18,208 nucleotides of DNA from CAYJAD01 sp964372165 (GTDB lineage: Bacteria > Desulfobacterota > Desulfovibrionia > Desulfovibrionales > Desulfovibrionaceae). Below, piece by piece: positions 6,745 through 13,848 of the stretch. A program made the position numbers and the translations under genes. Each line of letters opens with the position of its first letter. The first letter of the stretch is position 1. The stretch covers positions 1 through 18,208 of the forward strand of contig CAYJPT010000039.1 in assembly GCA_964372165.1 (NCBI GenBank), given 5' to 3'. Below the pieces are notes generated by a model. The model did not search any database. It was given only the letters and a program-made list of their open reading frames with translations, and was not told the DNA's origin.

Positions 6745-8622
6745 TTAATCTAGCACATACATTGTGCGCCAATCTTGATTGTCTTTTAATGCTGGTTGAT
6801 CTTCTTTGCATAATAGGAAATCACCCATTACTAGATAATCCATTTCAGTGCGCATAAAGCACAAGTAAGCATCATCTGGTGTGCACACAACAGGCTCACC
6901 ACGTACGTTAAAGCTAGTATTAACAATCATTGGACAACCATGATTTTCATAAAAAGTATTAATAAGCTGCCAATAACGTGGATTTGTATCCTTAGTTACT
7001 GATTGAATACGGGCTGATAAGTCAATATGCGTAATGGCTGGGTAGTCTGATCTTTGCCAGTATAGACGTTCCCAAATTGGTAAACTGCTATAGTTTTCTG
7101 GCAAGTCATGGCAAAAACGCTTAGCAACTGGAGCAACTAGTAACATATATGGTGAAATATCTTCAACATCAAAGTAGTTTTTGGTTTGTTCTTCTAATAC
7201 AGATGGTGCAAATGGACGGAAACCTTCACGATATTTGATCTTAAGGTTGAGGTGCTTTTGCATATCTGTTTTACGTGGGTCACCTAAAATTGAGCGGTTG
7301 CCAAGTGCACGTGGACCATATTCCATACGTCCTTGAAACCAACCTACAACTTTACCTTGTGACAAAATGTCAGTCACTTGTGTGCAAAGGTCTGAAAAAT
7401 CATTAAATTGTGTTGCTTTTGCGTTAAAGCGTTTGCAACTTCTTGCAATTTCACCACTATCAAATTGCGGACCTAGATATGAACCGCGCATTGAGTCTCT
7501 TTCAGTGGCAACTTTACGATCTTTCTCCAAGCCAATATGCCAATATGCTAGAGCTGCACCCAATGCCCCACCAGCATCGCCAGAAGCAGGTTGAATCCAA
7601 ACTTTATCAAAAATGCCGCTCTTTAATAACTTACCATTGGCAACACAGTTTAGTGCTACACCACCGGCAAGGCAGATGTTTTTTGAGCCAGTCACTTCAC
7701 GTGCTGTTTTGGCAAGACGTAAAACAACATCTTCAGTAACACGCTGCATAGCTAAAGCTAGGTCCATGTACTCTTGCTCAAGTTCTTCTGATTCAGCCAT
7801 ACGTGGAGGCAGGTTGAATAATGATGTCCAACGGTCCTCATGGTACATGCGCAAACCAGTTGCATATGAGAAGTAATCCATATTTAAGGTATATGACCCA
7901 TCTTCACAAATAGCTATGAGATTTTCACGAATTTTCTTTTCAAATTCATGGGTACGTTCAGCTTCACCGTCACCATAAGGAGCAAGACCCATTAATTTGT
8001 ACTCGCCACTATTAACCTTGAATCCGCAATATGCTGTAAAAGCAGAATATAGAAGACCAAGAGAATGTGGAAAATGTATTTCACGAGTAATAGAAATGTT
8101 CTTTCCTTCACCTTTACCAATGGATGTGGTCACCCATTCGCCAACACCATCAACTGTTAGTATTGCCGCATCTTCAAAAGGAGAAGGGTAAAAAGCTGAA
8201 GCAGCATGTGAAGCATGGTGCTCTGGAAAGAAAATACTTGGAAGCTTAGCATCGCCTTTTAATAGTGGAGCAAAGCCACGCTCTAGCATAGTACGCATGA
8301 AAAGTTTTTCTTTTATCCATACTGGCATAGACATGAGAAAGCTTTGCAAACCTTTTGGAGCAAATGCGTGATATGTTTCAAGCAGACGCTCAAACTTAAG
8401 AAAAGGTTTGTCGTAAAAAGCAATGGCTTGCACTTCCTCAAGTGTAATGCCAGCTTCTTCCAAAACATAACTAATTGCATTGAGAGGAAATTCAGAATCA
8501 TGTTTTTTACGAGTGAAGCGTTCTTCATGTGCAGCGGCAACAATGTCACCATTGCATAACAGAGCCGCAGCACTATCATGATAATAAGCAGAAATTCCTA
8601 ATATATATATTTTTTCTGACAT
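6745..8622 (-). CDS. NodU/CmcH-type O-carbamoyltransferase (SxtI-like)
   Basis: A 625-residue enzyme of the carbamoyltransferase family (NodU, CmcH, TobZ, SxtI), which makes carbamoyl-adenylate from carbamoyl phosphate and ATP and transfers the carbamoyl group to a hydroxyl of a sugar or other metabolite. The N-terminal Kae1-like domain begins ILGISAYYHDSAAAL and holds the metal-binding HHASH (H135, H139) and TVDGVGEW (D158). The C-terminal domain has GWFQGRMEYGPRALGNRSIL (about 428-447), YREGFRPFAPSVLEE and MIVNTSFNVRGEPVV (about 565-579). All landmarks are present at normal length. It is the last gene of a minus-strand unit after the DUF5989 and SxtJ-like genes and before a strong terminator. 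Glycosyltransferases nearby suggest the acceptor is a surface glycan or its precursor; the acceptor itself cannot be read from sequence. Confidence 0.93.
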   Translation of the reverse strand: MSEKIYILGISAYYHDSAAALLCNGDIVAAAHEERFTRKKHDSEFPLNAISYVLEEAGITLEEVQAIAFYDKPFLKFERLLETYHAFAPKGLQSFLMSMPVWIKEKLFMRTMLERGFAPLLKGDAKLPSIFFPEHHASHAASAFYPSPFEDAAILTVDGVGEWVTTSIGKGEGKNISITREIHFPHSLGLLYSAFTAYCGFKVNSGEYKLMGLAPYGDGEAERTHEFEKKIRENLIAICEDGSYTLNMDYFSYATGLRMYHEDRWTSLFNLPPRMAESEELEQEYMDLALAMQRVTEDVVLRLAKTAREVTGSKNICLAGGVALNCVANGKLLKSGIFDKVWIQPASGDAGGALGAALAYWHIGLEKDRKVATERDSMRGSYLGPQFDSGEIARSCKRFNAKATQFNDFSDLCTQVTDILSQGKVVGWFQGRMEYGPRALGNRSILGDPRKTDMQKHLNLKIKYREGFRPFAPSVLEEQTKNYFDVEDISPYMLLVAPVAKRFCHDLPENYSSLPIWERLYWQRSDYPAITHIDLSARIQSVTKDTNPRYWQLINTFYENHGCPMIVNTSFNVRGEPVVCTPDDAYLCFMRTEMDYLVMGDFLLCKEDQPALKDNQDWRTMYVLD

Positions 8623-8629
8623 AAACTAC

Positions 8630-8779
8630 CTAGAATATTGTGTAGATAAATGGTGCAACTGCAGAACCACCAGCAAAAACAACTAAAGCGCCAATTAACA
8701 ATAGGCAAATAATAAGTGGTAGGAGCCAAAACTTCTTTCTTTCTTTTAAAAAGCCCCAAACATCTGAATAAAAACTCAT
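8630..8779 (-). CDS. DUF5989 small membrane protein (SxtK-like)
   Basis: A 49-residue protein starting MSFYSDVWGFLKERKKFWLL and ending GSAVAPFIYTIF. It matches the DUF5989 pattern: an amphipathic, charged N-terminal helix (WGFLKERKKFW), one hydrophobic membrane span (about residues 19-36) and a conserved QGSAVAPFIY-like tail, here GGSAVAPFIY. It is short enough to be missed by gene callers. The ATG at 8779 has an AGGAG ribosome-binding site and the stop is seven bases before the carbamoyltransferase start, so the two are tightly coupled. Such proteins regularly accompany carbamoyltransferases; SxtK in saxitoxin clusters appears to be the counterpart. Function is unknown; a membrane adaptor for the carbamoyltransferase is a reasonable guess. 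Confidence 0.88.
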   Translation of the reverse strand: MSFYSDVWGFLKERKKFWLLPLIICLLLIGALVVFAGGSAVAPFIYTIF

Positions 8780-8796
8780 ATCTTTCTCCTAAAATT

Positions 8797-9192
8797 TTAG
8801 TAAGGATTTTCTAAATCTTTTTTGGTATATTTATGCTCACGAACAACAAAAGCAGACTTTTGTGCTTCAGAATCTCTTTCTGCCCATGCACGCAAACGCA
8901 TACTATCCTTACCAAGTATTCGTCTAACCATTGCAACAGGCATAAGTATTGCGAAATAAATAATGCTTAGCAAAACTTTTGACATAACTGAACCTAGCAC
9001 ATGTGAGAAGCCAAACCATAAACGAGCAGGCCACTGCCAAGAAGTTGGCCAAACCATAGCCCACAGTACTATAAACATTGTTGCATAGATGAAGTTAATC
9101 TCATCAGTAAAGAACCAAATAAGTAAACTTAAAAATGCAAAGGCTAGGGCAGTATCACGGCATTGAATGGGAGTAATTTTTTCTTTAAACAT
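8797..9192 (-). CDS. SxtJ-like membrane protein
   Basis: A protein of 131 residues from the ATG at 9192. The opening MFKEKITPIQCRDTALAF and the closing RDSEAQKSAFVVREHKYTKK resemble the SxtJ family. Two or three membrane segments are visible (about 15-28, 32-50 and 69-89), followed by a charged cytoplasmic tail. An upstream in-frame start at 9246 would add 18 residues that do not look like the family, and neither start has a good ribosome-binding site; I prefer 9192. It lies 17 bases before the DUF5989 gene in the same unit as the carbamoyltransferase. SxtJ proteins have no proven activity. Constant co-occurrence suggests a membrane complex with the carbamoyltransferase and the small DUF5989 protein. 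Confidence 0.82.
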   Translation of the reverse strand: MFKEKITPIQCRDTALAFAFLSLLIWFFTDEINFIYATMFIVLWAMVWPTSWQWPARLWFGFSHVLGSVMSKVLLSIIYFAILMPVAMVRRILGKDSMRLRAWAERDSEAQKSAFVVREHKYTKKDLENPY

Positions 9193-9300
9193 AACTTTTA
9201 CATATAGTTGAGTGTTGATAAAAAGATTGTAATAGATTTTGTTCAAAACGAACAGCAGGTGTCTAGCATATGGTTTTTGCTTTGTCTACTGTTTTTTTGG

Positions 9301-9400
9301 NNNNNNNNNNNNNNNNNNNNNNNNNNNNNNNNNNNNNNNNNNNNNNNNNNNNNNNNNNNNNNNNNNNNNNNNNNNNNNNNNNNNNNNNNNNNNNNNNNNN
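9301..9400. other. Assembly gap, 100 N
   Basis: Exactly 100 N between the end of the EVE-domain gene and the start region of the SxtJ-like gene. The round size suggests a placeholder rather than a measured length. Flanks are not obviously repetitive. One or more genes, or another copy of a repeat, could be hidden here. Confidence 0.98.
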
Positions 9401-9402
9401 TT

Positions 9403-9864
9403 TTATTTGGTGTTTGCTATAGCAATAATGTGTGCAAATGCTTCAGCACTTACTGGTTGTACTGATAATCTACTACCTTTTTTCATAAGTTCCATATGTG
9501 CAAGTTCAGGCTCAAGGCGCAGATCTGCACGCAATAGTGGTGGATCAAAACTTTGCACAAAGCGCACATCAACCATAAACCAAAGTGGTTTTTGCTCGGT
9601 TGAGCGTGGGTCAAAATGGTTGTTTTGTTCATCCCATGCTGTAAAATCCGGGTATGCTTCACGCACAATTTCTACAACTCCTGTAATTTCTGGGTTTTTT
9701 CCGCTATGATAAAAGAAACCTTTGTCACCAAGTTGCATGGAGCGCATAAAGTTGCGGGCTTGATAGTTTCGTACACCATCCCATGGACTGGTTTGATTTG
9801 GAGAATTTTGTAAGTCTTGCCATGAAAAACAATTGGCCTCACTTTTAAATAACCAAAATTGCAT
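9403..9864 (-). CDS. EVE-domain protein
   Basis: A 153-residue single-domain protein of the EVE family (PUA-like superfamily, related to YTH readers and eukaryotic thymocyte nuclear protein 1). Landmarks are MQFWLFKSEANCFSWQDL at the start, WDGVRNYQARNFMRSMQLGD (28-47), FFYHSG (50-55) and GVVEIVREAYPDFTAWD (62-78). EVE domains are thought to bind modified bases in nucleic acids; stand-alone bacterial members have no firm role. The ATG at 9864 lies nine bases after the glycosyltransferase stop, and its ribosome-binding sequence TAGGAA includes that stop codon, so translation is probably coupled. The stop codon is two bases from the assembly gap. Its place among glycan genes may just be operon hitch-hiking. 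Confidence 0.92.
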   Translation of the reverse strand: MQFWLFKSEANCFSWQDLQNSPNQTSPWDGVRNYQARNFMRSMQLGDKGFFYHSGKNPEITGVVEIVREAYPDFTAWDEQNNHFDPRSTEQKPLWFMVDVRFVQSFDPPLLRADLRLEPELAHMELMKKGSRLSVQPVSAEAFAHIIAIANTK

Positions 9865-9872
9865 TTTAATTC

Positions 9873-11123
9873 CTATTGTTTGTGTTGAAAACCAAAATGA
9901 TTAAACCACCTATTTATCATTAATTCAAGATTTTTATCATTACTATTTAAAGCAATTTCTTTAATTTTATGAGCAAATTTAACTAGCTCTTGTGGCTGTG
10001 CCATTGTTTTATTTAAGTCCTGTTGAATCAATATTGCATTTTCTACTATGTCTAGCTTGTTTTGTTGTTTTGCAAGACGTATGACATTGGAAACACTTTG
10101 TATTGATGGAACAATATTATATAAATGCAGCCAAGTGTCTAATGCTTTTTGGCATTGATTTTGTTTTTGATAATAATTTGCTAAAAGCTCATAGCCTTGA
10201 AGCCATAGCGGTTCTGTTAAGAGCCGTGCTTGGCATTTTTGTGGGTCAAATTTTTGTTGAAAAGCTTGATTAAGAGCATCTTTTTTAACTTGCGTTAGTG
10301 AAATATATATTTTGAGGCAAGCATCAAAATTTGGCTCAAGCCCATCCTTGATGGCTATATGGTGAATATCTGATAAAGGTAAAGTATTATTGCGTTTATA
10401 AAACAATACAGAATTGTGTTGATCGTGCTCAAAGCGACCTGGTGTTTGACTTGTAAGGTGATAAATTTTGCTTTGCGGTATGCATAAAATTTGTAGGTTT
10501 TTTTTCCAAACAGTATAGCATAAGTCTACGTCTTCAAAACCATTGATATACTCTTCGCAAAATTTTCCGCATTCATTAAATAATTCAGCTTTGATAAGCA
10601 TTGCAGCACCAGTAATTGCTTTGAGTTTATGCACTTTGTTTACTGGAGGATATGTAGCAGGCAAATGTTGATACAGATGTATAAATTTTTGTAGCGGAGT
10701 TATGAAAATACCACAATGTTGAACGGTATTGTCAGGGTACAGTAATAAAGGTCCAACCATGCCAACTTGTGGGCTGCTCTCTAGGGCATGTATGAGTGGG
10801 TCAAGCCAATTTTCAGTTAATATTGTGTCATTATTCAAGAAAAAAAGTAATGGATGCGATGCAGCTTCAGCACCTATATTGCAGGCTTTTGAAAAACCTA
10901 GATTTTTTGCTAAACGAATACCTTTGGCGCAATGGCCAAAGAGATTTTCAAGGGTAGGGTTAAGCTGAGTACTTGTTAAATCCTTTGACCCATTGTCCAC
11001 AACAATCACTTCAATATTATTTGCTGCAATATGTTGCGTGCAAGTTTGAGCAAGGCTTGATAAACATTGTAATGTCATGTCCCATAAATCTACTACGGGT
11101 ATGATAATAGAAACCTTGGTCAC
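9873..11123 (-). CDS. Family 2 glycosyltransferase with helical C-terminal extension
   Basis: A 416-residue GT-A fold sugar transferase of the GT2 rhamnosyltransferase-like group. Motifs: VSIIIPVVDLWDMTLQCLSS (4-23), VIVVDNGSKD (39-48, nucleotide binding), FFLNNDT (94-100, DxD-like metal site), TGAAMLIKAELF (171-182) and GFEDVDLCYTVWK (195-207, catalytic acidic residues). From about residue 260 the protein is helical with a TPR-like stretch (LWLQGYELLANYYQKQNQCQ), possibly for partner binding. The start is GTG at 11123 with AAGGA upstream. It is the first gene of the minus-strand unit, reading from a good promoter candidate at 11162-11190, and it is followed by the EVE gene. Donor and acceptor sugars cannot be told. 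Confidence 0.9.
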   Translation of the reverse strand: MTKVSIIIPVVDLWDMTLQCLSSLAQTCTQHIAANNIEVIVVDNGSKDLTSTQLNPTLENLFGHCAKGIRLAKNLGFSKACNIGAEAASHPLLFFLNNDTILTENWLDPLIHALESSPQVGMVGPLLLYPDNTVQHCGIFITPLQKFIHLYQHLPATYPPVNKVHKLKAITGAAMLIKAELFNECGKFCEEYINGFEDVDLCYTVWKKNLQILCIPQSKIYHLTSQTPGRFEHDQHNSVLFYKRNNTLPLSDIHHIAIKDGLEPNFDACLKIYISLTQVKKDALNQAFQQKFDPQKCQARLLTEPLWLQGYELLANYYQKQNQCQKALDTWLHLYNIVPSIQSVSNVIRLAKQQNKLDIVENAILIQQDLNKTMAQPQELVKFAHKIKEIALNSNDKNLELMINRWFNHFGFQHKQ

Positions 11124-11161
11124 TGTGTGGTCCTTGCGTTAAAGAGTAAAAAGCTATTTTT

Positions 11162-11190
11162 AGTATTCAAACAATAAGTGTACTTGTCAA
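11162..11190 (-). promoter_or_regulatory. Sigma-70-type promoter for the glycosyltransferase/EVE unit
   Basis: On the minus strand a perfect -35 TTGACA (11185-11190) is followed by a 17-base spacer and a -10 AATACT (11162-11167, 4 of 6). Transcription would start near 11155, about 30 bases before the GTG at 11123. Confidence 0.6.
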
Positions 11191-11209
11191 GGTTATAAAT
11201 TTAGCGTAG

Positions 11210-11238
11210 TTGGGTAATGAAAGTGGAAATTAAATAAT
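11210..11238 (+). promoter_or_regulatory. Candidate promoter for the plus-strand glycosyltransferase
   Basis: A -35 of TTGGGT (11210-11215, 3 of 6), a 17-base spacer and a -10 of AATAAT (11233-11238, 5 of 6) would give a leader of about 45 bases before the ATG at 11290. It is back to back with the promoter of the minus-strand unit. Confidence 0.4.
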
Positions 11239-11289
11239 TTAATACTTTGGCAGCATGCAATATGATATGTTTTTAAGTTGGAGATGTTA

Positions 11290-12483
11290 ATGAGTGAGCA
11301 AAAATTTAAGGTAGCTTTTATAAATTATGGTCCATATTTAGGGTGTAGTGGTGTGCACATGCATTTTTTGGCCAATGTGCTGGTGGAGCTTGGGCATGAG
11401 TGTACTGTGTTTTTGCCAAATATTACTGGTGCCGATGTACACTTTGGTAAAGTAAATTATCAAATACACCTATTTGCAAAGCTACTTGAATTGCCTGTAG
11501 AATATTTTGAAAATACTATAATTCATTCTTGGACTACAAGGGAGCCGGTTCGTGCCTGTACAGATATTTTAAGACGACGCAAGGAAATGCCGTATGTTGT
11601 GCATTTAGAAGATAATGAAGTTCTTATTACTGGAGAATATTTAAAAATATATGAATTTGAAGAGCAAAAATCTTATGCACAAAATAATCCGGAAAAGTTT
11701 GAAAAATTTTATGGTACACATCCATTACATTTTGAGAGATTTATGCTTAAGTCTTATGGTGTTACTTGTATTATGAAAGAGTTGGAAGAGTTTGTCCCAA
11801 AGGGTGTTATGCGACAAACTTTTTGGCCAGCTTGTGAGGATGAATTTTTTGCTATTCCAAAACAGCGGAATATGCCTTTACGTAAGGCCTTTGAAGTTAG
11901 TGATGATGCATATATTCTGGTTTATCCTGGTGCTGTACATGCTTTGAATGTGCAAGGCTTTATTGAGCTACTATATGCTGTTGAATATTTGAATAATGAA
12001 GGAATAAAATTAAAAATCATACGGACCGGCATTGAATATTCAAACTATACCCAAGATATATTAGACCTTTACACCAAGCACGTTTCATATGTCGAAAATA
12101 TAAATGCCAGTGAGTTACCAAAACTCATGGCGGTTGCAGATATTTTGGTACAACCGGGAAAACCTGGTGACTTTGATAATTATCGTTTTCCATCTAAAAT
12201 TCCATTCTTTTTGGCTAGTGGGCGGCCGGTTATTTTGCCAAATACCAATGTGGCAAAAAGTTTAAAGCATGGTGTAGATTGTTTTTTGACACAAGATGGA
12301 AAAATGGAGGAGCTTGTTAAGTATCTAAAAATCCTGATTGAGCACCCTGAACTTGCTAATAAAATGGGTATTGAAGGACGCAAAACGGCTAAACGACTAT
12401 TTAGCTGGCATGAAGCTGCAAAGGCCCTTATACCATTTTATGAGCAAGCGATGCAAGGTCATGCACAAAGATTTAAAAGGTAG
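11290..12483 (+). CDS. GT-B fold (group 1/family 4-like) glycosyltransferase
   Basis: A 397-residue protein with a two-Rossmann-domain layout. The N-terminal domain has KVAFINYGPYLGCSGVHMHF with HFLANVLVELGHECTVFLP. The C-terminal domain has ILVYPGAVHALN, the nucleotide-sugar region DILVQPGKPGDFDNYRFPSK and SGRPVILP. The end, MGIEGRKTAKRLFSWHEAAK, is typical of such enzymes. The start is placed at the ATG at 11290 because GGAG lies six bases before it; an in-frame TTG at 11278 and ATG at 11284 are less likely. The stretch after FPSK reads IPFFLASG where relatives usually have a glutamate (as in LPEFLASG), so the second acidic residue of the E-x7-E motif seems to be lost. It is divergent from the GT2 unit and ends at a hairpin. 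It probably acts on the same surface glycan. Confidence 0.85.
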   Translation: MSEQKFKVAFINYGPYLGCSGVHMHFLANVLVELGHECTVFLPNITGADVHFGKVNYQIHLFAKLLELPVEYFENTIIHSWTTREPVRACTDILRRRKEMPYVVHLEDNEVLITGEYLKIYEFEEQKSYAQNNPEKFEKFYGTHPLHFERFMLKSYGVTCIMKELEEFVPKGVMRQTFWPACEDEFFAIPKQRNMPLRKAFEVSDDAYILVYPGAVHALNVQGFIELLYAVEYLNNEGIKLKIIRTGIEYSNYTQDILDLYTKHVSYVENINASELPKLMAVADILVQPGKPGDFDNYRFPSKIPFFLASGRPVILPNTNVAKSLKHGVDCFLTQDGKMEELVKYLKILIEHPELANKMGIEGRKTAKRLFSWHEAAKALIPFYEQAMQGHAQRFKR

Positions 12484-12503
12484 CTTGGGGATAGAAAATA
12501 CAA

Positions 12504-12535
12504 AGACCTCTGCGCAATATATTGTGCAAAGGTCT
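12504..12535 (+). terminator. Hairpin terminator after the plus-strand glycosyltransferase
   Basis: A 14-position stem, AGACCTCTGCGCAA with TTGTGCAAAGGTCT, around a TATA loop, with one mismatch and one G-U pair. It begins 20 bases after the stop codon. The sequence after it (ACATTGTTTG) is only mildly U-rich. Confidence 0.6.
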
Positions 12536-12622
12536 ACATTGTTTGAAAAAAATTGCGCCACGTAAATCAAGCCAGCACTTGCTTCTGGCGTCCCAAAGGG
12601 GTATTTGGAGTGGGCGTGCTTC

Positions 12623-12882
12623 ATGCCAAAGGCGGTCTTTAGAACGCCGTGGTGTTTATGCCAAAGGCGGTCTTTAGAACGCCGTGGTGTTTATGCCAAA
12701 GGCGGTCTTTAGNNNNNNNNNNNNNNNNNNNNNNNNNNNNNNNNNNNNNNNNNNNNNNNNNNNNNNNNNNNNNNNNNNNNNNNNNNNNNNNNNNNNNNNN
12801 NNNNNNNNNNNNATGCCAAAGGCGGTCTTTAGAACGCCGTGGTGTTTATGCCAAAGGCGGTCTTTAGAACGCCGTGGTGTTT
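12623..12882. repeat. Tandem array of 35-bp repeats, interrupted by an assembly gap
   Basis: The identical 35-base unit, starting ATGCCAAAGGCGG and ending CGCCGTGGTGTTT, occurs head to tail at 12623-12657, 12658-12692, 12693-12712 (first 20 bases, then N), 12813-12847 and 12848-12882. There are no spacers. Each unit can fold into a small hairpin: GGCG pairs with CGCC around a 10-base loop, with an outer CCA/TGG. Since 35 is not a multiple of three, all frames cycle, and each plus-strand frame meets TAG within three units, so the array is not coding. A diverged unit (CCAAAGG at 12593, 33 bases earlier) may mark the left edge. The array is clearly richer in GC than its surroundings. True copy number is unknown. 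Confidence 0.93.
12713..12812. other. Assembly gap, 100 N, inside the tandem array
   Basis: The unit is broken after its 20th base and restarts at base 1 after the gap. The missing length must therefore be 15 plus a multiple of 35 if the array is regular. One hundred does not fit, so the N run is a placeholder. Confidence 0.98.
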
Positions 12883-12884
12883 TC

Positions 12885-12912
12885 TGAAACACGCATGAAA
12901 ATGCGTTTTTCA
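12885..12912 (+). terminator. Intrinsic terminator closing the repeat array
   Basis: ACGCAT pairs with ATGCGT around a GAAA tetraloop. The stem continues after one C-T mismatch with TGAAA/TTTCA, and the plus-strand side carries a run of Ts. It starts three bases after the last repeat unit. Since a terminator already follows the glycosyltransferase gene at 12504-12535, this second plus-strand terminator hints that the array may be transcribed. It could alternatively serve the convergent pgl gene. Confidence 0.55.
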
Positions 12913-12965
12913 GCATCGAATATTTAGTCTCCACTGAAAACTTGTTTTACGTTTGATTATCTCCG

Positions 12966-13706
12966 TTAGCCAATGGCTGCAGCTTCGTCAATAATCCAGA
13001 TTAAGTCACCAAAAGTAGGGCGCACCATTTGAGCAGGAAGTGTTGGTGGAGCTAATAAGTCAAGCACCTTTTGTAAAGCATTATGTTTTTCTTTACCGGA
13101 AACTAAAAACATACAGCATCTTGCATTATTTAATACAGGTAGCGTAAGTGTTAAACGGTCAGCTTTGCGCTCTGGTACGTATTGGTCAATGCAAAGGCGC
13201 TTTTTTTCAACTAGGGCCGGCGAACCGGTGAAGATTGAACCGGTATGTCCCTCATCTCCCATGCCTAACAAAATGAAGTCAAAACGTGGAATTTCGGTAG
13301 GAGTTTTAAAATGTTCGCGCAACATATTTTCATATGTTATGGCTGAGTCTTCAGGATTGCCTTCACCCTTCATTCTGTAATAGTGTGTTGCTGGAACATT
13401 TGATAGCAGTTCACGTCTTGCCATTCCATAGTTACTATCCTTGTGATCTGGTCCAACACAACGCTCATCTACCCAATATATAGCAATTTTATCCCATGGT
13501 AAACGCTCGGCCCAGTCTGGGCTGCTAATTAAATTAAATAGTGGGATTGGTGTTACGCCACCAGAAATTGCAATATTAAATATACCACGATCATTTATAG
13601 CTTCTTCGCATGCAGATGCAAAAATATGAGCGGCTCGCTCAGCCATAGCGGCTTCGTCTTTATGTATAAGCACGGATAGGTGCGTAGAGCGACTTAGATT
13701 TGACAT
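12966..13706 (-). CDS. pgl: 6-phosphogluconolactonase
   Basis: A 246-residue enzyme of the DevB/NagB-like family that hydrolyses 6-phosphoglucono-1,5-lactone in the oxidative pentose phosphate pathway, in the cytoplasm. Motifs: NIAISGGVTPIPLF (44-57, phosphate loop), IYWVDERCVGPDHKDSNYGM (76-95) and LLGMGDEGHTGSIFTGS (146-162, with the catalytic histidine region). Length is as expected. The ATG at 13706 has a strong AAGGAG ribosome-binding site. No zwf or gnd is in the window, so it is not in a pathway operon here. It is the gene after the unrecognised membrane protein on the same strand, 142 bases apart, so it probably has its own promoter, though I could not pick one confidently. Confidence 0.95.
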   Translation of the reverse strand: MSNLSRSTHLSVLIHKDEAAMAERAAHIFASACEEAINDRGIFNIAISGGVTPIPLFNLISSPDWAERLPWDKIAIYWVDERCVGPDHKDSNYGMARRELLSNVPATHYYRMKGEGNPEDSAITYENMLREHFKTPTEIPRFDFILLGMGDEGHTGSIFTGSPALVEKKRLCIDQYVPERKADRLTLTLPVLNNARCCMFLVSGKEKHNALQKVLDLLAPPTLPAQMVRPTFGDLIWIIDEAAAIG

Positions 13707-13848
13707 TGTTTACTCCTTAATAATTACGTGCAGGATTTTGCCACAAGTTTATATAGAATGAAAGCTTTATCTAATAATTATATAAAAAATAATCATTTTA
13801 GCTGCTTAAATGCTATTTGCAGTCGGGGTTAATTTAAACAAGTAGTTT

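Noticed and set aside
6745..9192. Saxitoxin-type biosynthesis from the sxtI/J/K likeness
   Set aside because: No other toxin pathway gene is present, and the neighbours are glycosyltransferases; this family commonly modifies sugars.
12623..12882. Possible CRISPR array (35-bp identical repeats)
   Set aside because: The units join head to tail with no spacers, and no cas gene is present.
12649..12934. Open frames across the tandem array on both strands
   Set aside because: They arise from a 35-bp period cycling through frames, are held open by the N run, and hit stops within the units.
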